NCBI GenBank assembly: GCA_026398635.1
Contig: JAPLSM010000432.1
Span: forward strand, 1 to 42,635
From: Spirochaetota bacterium
GTDB taxonomy: Bacteria; Spirochaetota; Spirochaetia; SZUA-6; Fen-1364
Direction of reading: 5' to 3'
Length of the DNA: 42,635 bases
Within the stretch, counting starts at the first letter, position 1, and the number at the start of each line of letters is the position of its first letter. A model generated the notes under the pieces. That model made no database searches and was not told where the DNA came from. It saw nothing but the letters and a program-made list of their open reading frames with translations. Made by a program: the position numbers and the translations under genes. This document shows positions 39,970 through 42,635 of this stretch, piece after piece.

Positions 39970-40037
39970 GCGCGTCCCTGCACGGCCGCTGACCCCTAGG
40001 GCGTCAGCTACCCCGAGACACCGGGGTGGCGGGAGCC
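39970..40037. repeat. Intergenic palindromic repeat, copy D
   Basis: 39970-39983 reads GUGC-AGGGAC-GCGC on the minus strand, an ANGGAN hexaloop whose stem has one G-U pair. Then GCTGAC (39988-39993) pairs with GTCAGC (40003-40008) around CCCCTAGGGC, and ACCCCG-agacac-CGGGGT (40010-40027) leads into GGCGGGAGCC. GGGCGTCAGC ... GGCGGGAGCC (39999-40037) fits the family consensus. It lies between two converging genes and may end both transcripts, although no T tract is present. Confidence 0.6.
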
Positions 40038-40080
40038 TCCGCCCGTCGTGGACTAGGGTCGGCGGGGGGCCTGGCGGGCA

Positions 40081-40716
40081 TCAGCCCTTGCGGCCGAGCA
40101 CTGCGCGCACGCCCTCCAGCGTGTCCTCGGGGGTTGTCGAGGAATCCACGTCGCGCAGGAGGCCGCGCTCCCGGTAGAAATCGATCAGGGGCTCGGTCTG
40201 CTTCTTGTAGACCTCCAGCCGGTTCGTGATGGACGCGAGCTTGTCGTCGTCCCGCGTGTACGTCTGGCCTCCACACCGGTCGCACACGCCCTTCACCTTC
40301 GAGGGCATGTTCCGCACGTGGTAGATGGCGCCGCAGGCACGGCACACCTCCCGTCCGGTGAGTCGCAGCACCACGATGTCGTCACTGATCACGAAGTTCA
40401 CCACCGCGTCGAGCTTCTGGAAGCCCTCGAGTGCCTCGGCCTGGGGGATGGTACGGGGGAACCCGTCCAGGATGAATCCCTTCACCGCGTCCGGCCGTGC
40501 GAGGCGCTCCCGCACGAGGCTCACGGTGAGCTCGTCGGGCACGAGATCTCCCCGGCCGACGATCGCCTTCACCTGCATCCCGAGCTCCGTTTCGCGCTTG
40601 ATCGCGTCGCGGAAGATGTCGCCGGTGGAGATTTGCGGGATGCCGAGTTCCTTCGCCACGAGGCCGGCGAGGGTGCCCTTGCCGGCGCCCGGGGGGCCGA
40701 GAAAGATCAGTTTCAT
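40081..40716 (-). CDS. adk: Adenylate kinase
   Basis: A 211-residue long-form adenylate kinase: P-loop GPPGAGKGT, ISTGDIFRDAI, GFILDGFPRTIPQAE, and a zinc-binding LID with CRACG and CDRCGG, typical of many Gram-positive and spirochaetal enzymes. It converts AMP plus ATP into two ADP. It lies 7 bp after the zinc-ribbon gene and downstream of ahcY. In an SAH-recycling reading it would process AMP made from adenosine. Confidence 0.97.
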   Translation of the reverse strand: MKLIFLGPPGAGKGTLAGLVAKELGIPQISTGDIFRDAIKRETELGMQVKAIVGRGDLVPDELTVSLVRERLARPDAVKGFILDGFPRTIPQAEALEGFQKLDAVVNFVISDDIVVLRLTGREVCRACGAIYHVRNMPSKVKGVCDRCGGQTYTRDDDKLASITNRLEVYKKQTEPLIDFYRERGLLRDVDSSTTPEDTLEGVRAVLGRKG

Positions 40717-40723
40717 GCCGTGC

Positions 40724-40963
40724 CTACTCCTCCGTGGCTAGGGTGACGGGCCGGGGCCCGTAGTTCCTCACAATCACGTAGCGTGTGGTGCACTCCCGGC
40801 TGCAGTGATCCTCGTCGAAGCCTTCCCCGCGCGGGAAAATCCGCCCACAGTTGGCGCAGACTGCGAACACCTGGGCGCACTCCGGACAGCACCGGCCCTC
40901 GGGCGAGAGCCGCGCGCGTGGTGTCCAGCGGCCGCACGTGCGACACCGGTCGAAGTGCGGCAT
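40724..40963 (-). CDS. Small double zinc-ribbon protein, unknown function
   Basis: A 79-residue protein with eight zinc-ligand-like cysteines: Cys7/Cys10 with Cys26/Cys29, and Cys36/Cys39 with Cys54/Cys58 (Cys25 is extra). This suggests two small zinc ribbons and no room for another domain. The ATG at 40963 overlaps the ahcY TGA (TGATG) and adk follows after 7 bp, so it sits in the middle of a purine/methyl-cycle operon. A nucleic-acid or protein-binding role is plausible but not shown. Confidence 0.65.
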   Translation of the reverse strand: MPHFDRCRTCGRWTPRARLSPEGRCCPECAQVFAVCANCGRIFPRGEGFDEDHCSRECTTRYVIVRNYGPRPVTLATEE

Positions 40964-42219
40964 CAGGTGCCGCTCGCGAAATCAGTGAGGTAAGCTGTCT
41001 GCGCGCTGGTGAGCGCGTCGATCCGCCTGCCCATGGTGGCGAGCTTCACCGAGGCGATCGCCCGGTCCTGCTCGACGCCGATCGTGTATACTTGGCGCTG
41101 TAGGCCCCGTCCCTCGCGGGCGAGCCGCACGAGCGACAGGAACTGGTTGGCAAACGACATGTCCATCACTTCCGAGGGGTGGCCCTCGGCGGCCGCGAGG
41201 TTCACGAGCCGCCCCTTCGCGAGCAGGTAGATCCGCCGGCCGTCGGCGAGGAGGTGCTCCTCGTTGTCGGCCCGGATCTGCGTGACCCGCCGGGCCAGGG
41301 ATGCGAGGTCGGGGATGCGGATCTCGCAGTCGTAGTGTCCGGTGTTGCACACCACGGCCCCGTCCTTCATGCGCTCGAAGTGGCGCCGGACGATGATGTC
41401 CTTCACGCCGGTGGCCGTGACGAAAACGTCGCCGACGGCCGCGGCTTCGTCCATGGGCATCACGGTGAAACCGTCCATCGAGGCGCGCAGGGCGCTCACG
41501 GGGTCGACCTCGCACACGGTCACGATCGCGCCCATGCCGCGCGCCCGCTGGGCCACGCCCCGGCCGCAGTGGCCGTAGCCGGCCACGACGAATGACTTCC
41601 CGGCCAGCAGGATCGAGGTGGCCCGGAGGATCCCGTCGATGGTGGACTGGCCCGTGCCGTACACGTTGTCGAAGTCGCACTTCGTCTGCGCGTCGTTCAC
41701 CGCGATCACCGGGTACAGGAGCTTGCCCGCCGCGGCCATGGCGCGCAGGCGGTGCACGCCGGTGGTGGTCTCCTCGGTGCCCCCGATCACCCCGGGCGCG
41801 AGCTCGGTGCGCTCGCTGTGGACCCGGAAGATCAGGTCGGCGCCGTCGTCGAGGGTGAGGGTCGGTTTCATCTCGAGCGTGCGGTCGATGGACCAGTAGA
41901 ACTCGTCGCGGGTCTGGCCGTGCCACGCGTAGATCGAGGTGCCGTCGGCCGCGAGTGCCGCCGCCACGTCGTCCTGGGTGGAAAGCGGATTGCACCCCGA
42001 CCACGAGACCTCAGCGCCGGCAGCCACGATCGTTTTCACGAGCACCGCGGTTTCCTTGGTCACGTGGAGACACCCGGCCACGCGCATGTTCTTCAGCGAC
42101 GCGAGCTTCGCGTGCTCCTCGCGCAGGGCCATGAGCACGGGCATCCGCGATTCGGCCCACGCGATCTTGAGCCTGCCCCCGGCAGCGAGGGTCGGGTCGG
42201 CGATTCTGCTGTTCGGCAT
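40963..42219 (-). CDS. ahcY: S-adenosylhomocysteine hydrolase
   Basis: A 418-residue adenosylhomocysteinase of the shorter type, without the ~40-residue insert of many longer forms. Motifs are SWSGCNPLSTQDDVAAAL, YGTGQSTIDGILRATSILLA, the NAD loop VVAGYGHCGRGVAQRARGMG, VTATGVKDIIVRRHFERMKD, CNTGHYDCEIRI and VMDMSFANQFLS. It splits S-adenosylhomocysteine into homocysteine and adenosine, relieving methyltransferase inhibition. ATG 42219 follows GGGGAGG; a strong promoter lies about 70-95 bp upstream. The ~60-nt leader can fold (CCGGG with CCCGG) but does not match an SAH riboswitch that I recognise. Confidence 0.95.
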   Translation of the reverse strand: MPNSRIADPTLAAGGRLKIAWAESRMPVLMALREEHAKLASLKNMRVAGCLHVTKETAVLVKTIVAAGAEVSWSGCNPLSTQDDVAAALAADGTSIYAWHGQTRDEFYWSIDRTLEMKPTLTLDDGADLIFRVHSERTELAPGVIGGTEETTTGVHRLRAMAAAGKLLYPVIAVNDAQTKCDFDNVYGTGQSTIDGILRATSILLAGKSFVVAGYGHCGRGVAQRARGMGAIVTVCEVDPVSALRASMDGFTVMPMDEAAAVGDVFVTATGVKDIIVRRHFERMKDGAVVCNTGHYDCEIRIPDLASLARRVTQIRADNEEHLLADGRRIYLLAKGRLVNLAAAEGHPSEVMDMSFANQFLSLVRLAREGRGLQRQVYTIGVEQDRAIASVKLATMGRRIDALTSAQTAYLTDFASGT

Positions 42220-42285
42220 TATTCCTCCCCGGGCGGCCCGAACGGTATTTGCCGCGGCTCCCGGAACTCGAATTCACTGTTGGAA

Positions 42286-42314
42286 ATTGTAGCGGGTGGG
42301 TACCCGGCAGTCAA
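42286..42314 (-). promoter_or_regulatory. Sigma70 promoter of ahcY-zinc ribbon-adk
   Basis: TTGACT (42314-42309), 17 bases, TACAAT (42291-42286) on the minus strand. Transcription would start near 42279, giving a leader of about 60 nt. Confidence 0.78.
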
Positions 42315-42318
42315 GGCA

Positions 42319-42390
42319 GCCACGTCATCCGAAGGATGGCGTGGCGACCCCGACAGCCCTAGCACGCCTTTGGCGTGCGGAGGCGAGAGG
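42319..42390. repeat. Intergenic palindromic repeat, copy B, with adjacent hairpin
   Basis: GCCACG-t-CATCC-gaa-GGATG-g-CGTGGC (42319-42345) is a near-perfect hairpin. It is followed by GACAGCCCTAG, CACGCC-ttt-GGCGTG and GGCGAGAGG (42351-42390), the layout of copy A with compensating changes in the stem (CACGCC/GGCGTG versus CGCGCC/GGCGCG). It lies between the ahcY promoter and the plus-strand promoter at the window end. Confidence 0.6.
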
Positions 42391-42417
42391 GGGGGGGGCG
42401 GGAATTCTGCTGGCAGC

Positions 42418-42451
42418 GGGTATTGACACATGTGATACCCGGGTATATAAA
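42418..42451 (+). promoter_or_regulatory. Strong promoter with operator-like half-sites
   Basis: TTGACA (42423-42428), 17 bases, TATAAA (42446-42451): close to the sigma70 consensus. Three half-sites overlap it: GGGTAT (42418-42423), ATACCC (42435-42440) and GGGTAT (42441-42446). The last two form the perfect palindrome ATACCCGGGTAT between -35 and -10, where a repressor or a spacer-twisting activator could bind. The regulated transcript runs out of the window. Confidence 0.7.
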
Positions 42452-42457
42452 CATCCC

Positions 42458-42635
42458 TCGCCTCAAGGCATTTTCTCCTCAGAGCAAGATATGTGGAGGG
42501 GAAGAATCGGCCCTGAGGTTGTGGCGTGTCGGGCCCTGAAGAGGGGACGGCAGAGCCGGAGACCTTTGAAAGGAATAGGGAAGGGACAGGAAGAGCGGGT
42601 CCATCATGGTTCGCTTTGCGAACTGTGATGAGCCG
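42458..42635 (+). other. Structured 5' leader or RNA, truncated by the window end
   Basis: From the promoter to the edge there is no long reading frame in good context, but several stems: TTCTCCTC (42473) with GAGGGGAA (42496), GGCCC (42509) with GGGCC (42530), CGGC-aga-GCCG near 42550, and a 13-bp hairpin CATCATGGTTCGC-ttt-GCGAACTGTGATG (42602-42630) with two G-U pairs. The last holds an ATG (42606) open for ten codons to the edge. It may be an mRNA leader or a small RNA; I match it to no known family. Confidence 0.35.

Noticed and set aside
42220-42279. SAH riboswitch in the ahcY leader
   Set aside because: The leader is only about 60 nt and lacks the conserved SAH riboswitch core; only a simple GC hairpin is visible.
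1-42635. CRISPR array, tRNA, rRNA, integrase or insertion sequence
   Set aside because: No regularly spaced direct repeats, cloverleaf, rRNA-like sequence, transposase or integrase was seen; the repeats present are short intergenic palindromes.

Overview
This 42.6 kb window is high-GC DNA (roughly two thirds G+C by eye), gene-dense, and most likely from a spirochaete. The best evidence is the pair of flagellins, which start MIINHN and carry the spirochaetal FlaB core ([28 protein letters not shown]). They sit in a cluster with FlaG, FliD, two PilZ proteins and TsaE/TsaB, facing flgN-flgK-flgL-fliW-csrA. From memory this resembles Treponema-type gene order; I could not check it. No species can be named.

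Layout. 1-2.7 kb: 3' end of a 2-hydroxyacyl-CoA dehydratase activase-like gene, then a PIG-L/LmbE deacetylase and a cysteine-rich DUF6062-like protein on the minus strand. 2.8-7.1 kb: an overlapping minus-strand chain trxB-lplA-nagZ-like-GNAT. 7.2-11.5 kb: plus-strand flgN-flgK-flgL-fliW-csrA. 22.6-11.5 kb, all minus: PilZ protein, TPR protein, sigma28 promoter, flaB, second flagellin, flaG, fliD, an unknown gene, membrane PilZ protein, tsaE, tsaB (with an in-frame TAG) and a PAS/HD-GYP c-di-GMP phosphodiesterase. 22.7-29.1 kb: adenosine kinase-like PfkB, acetate kinase, P1 (DmpA/NylC-type) peptidase, panB-panE and an M20 peptidase. 29.1-33.7 kb: complete branched-chain amino-acid-type ABC transporter (livG-F-H-M-K) with a promoter and a strong terminator. 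33.8-35.7 kb, minus: infC-rpmI-rplT followed by ZapB-like and ZapA genes. 35.8-40 kb: a HEAT-repeat class III nucleotidyl cyclase, divergent from a TPR lipoprotein. 40-42.2 kb, minus: ahcY-zinc ribbon-adk. The last 0.4 kb has an intergenic repeat, a strong promoter with operator-like repeats, and the start of a structured transcript that runs off the window.

How the parts work together. The flagellar block holds filament genes and their control layer. FliW and CsrA form the known flagellin-level switch. Both flagellin leaders, and the Shine-Dalgarno of flaG, contain CANGGANG motifs, and three of these are hexaloops closed by clean stems, the classic CsrA target. The HD-GYP enzyme and the PilZ proteins add c-di-GMP input. 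AhcY, the adenosine kinase-like enzyme and Adk would together take S-adenosylhomocysteine to ADP. panB and panE give two steps of pantothenate synthesis.

The most interesting observations are: (1) the CsrA-type hairpins on flaB, the second flagellin and flaG; (2) a family of intergenic palindromic repeats (GGGCGRCAGC, stem-loop, GGCGRGAGCC) often next to small palindromes whose minus-strand loop also reads ANGGAN; (3) a single in-frame TAG in tsaB, normally an essential gene; (4) a consensus-like sigma28 promoter before flaB; and (5) a strong promoter with three GGGTAT/ATACCC half-sites and a structured leader at the right edge.
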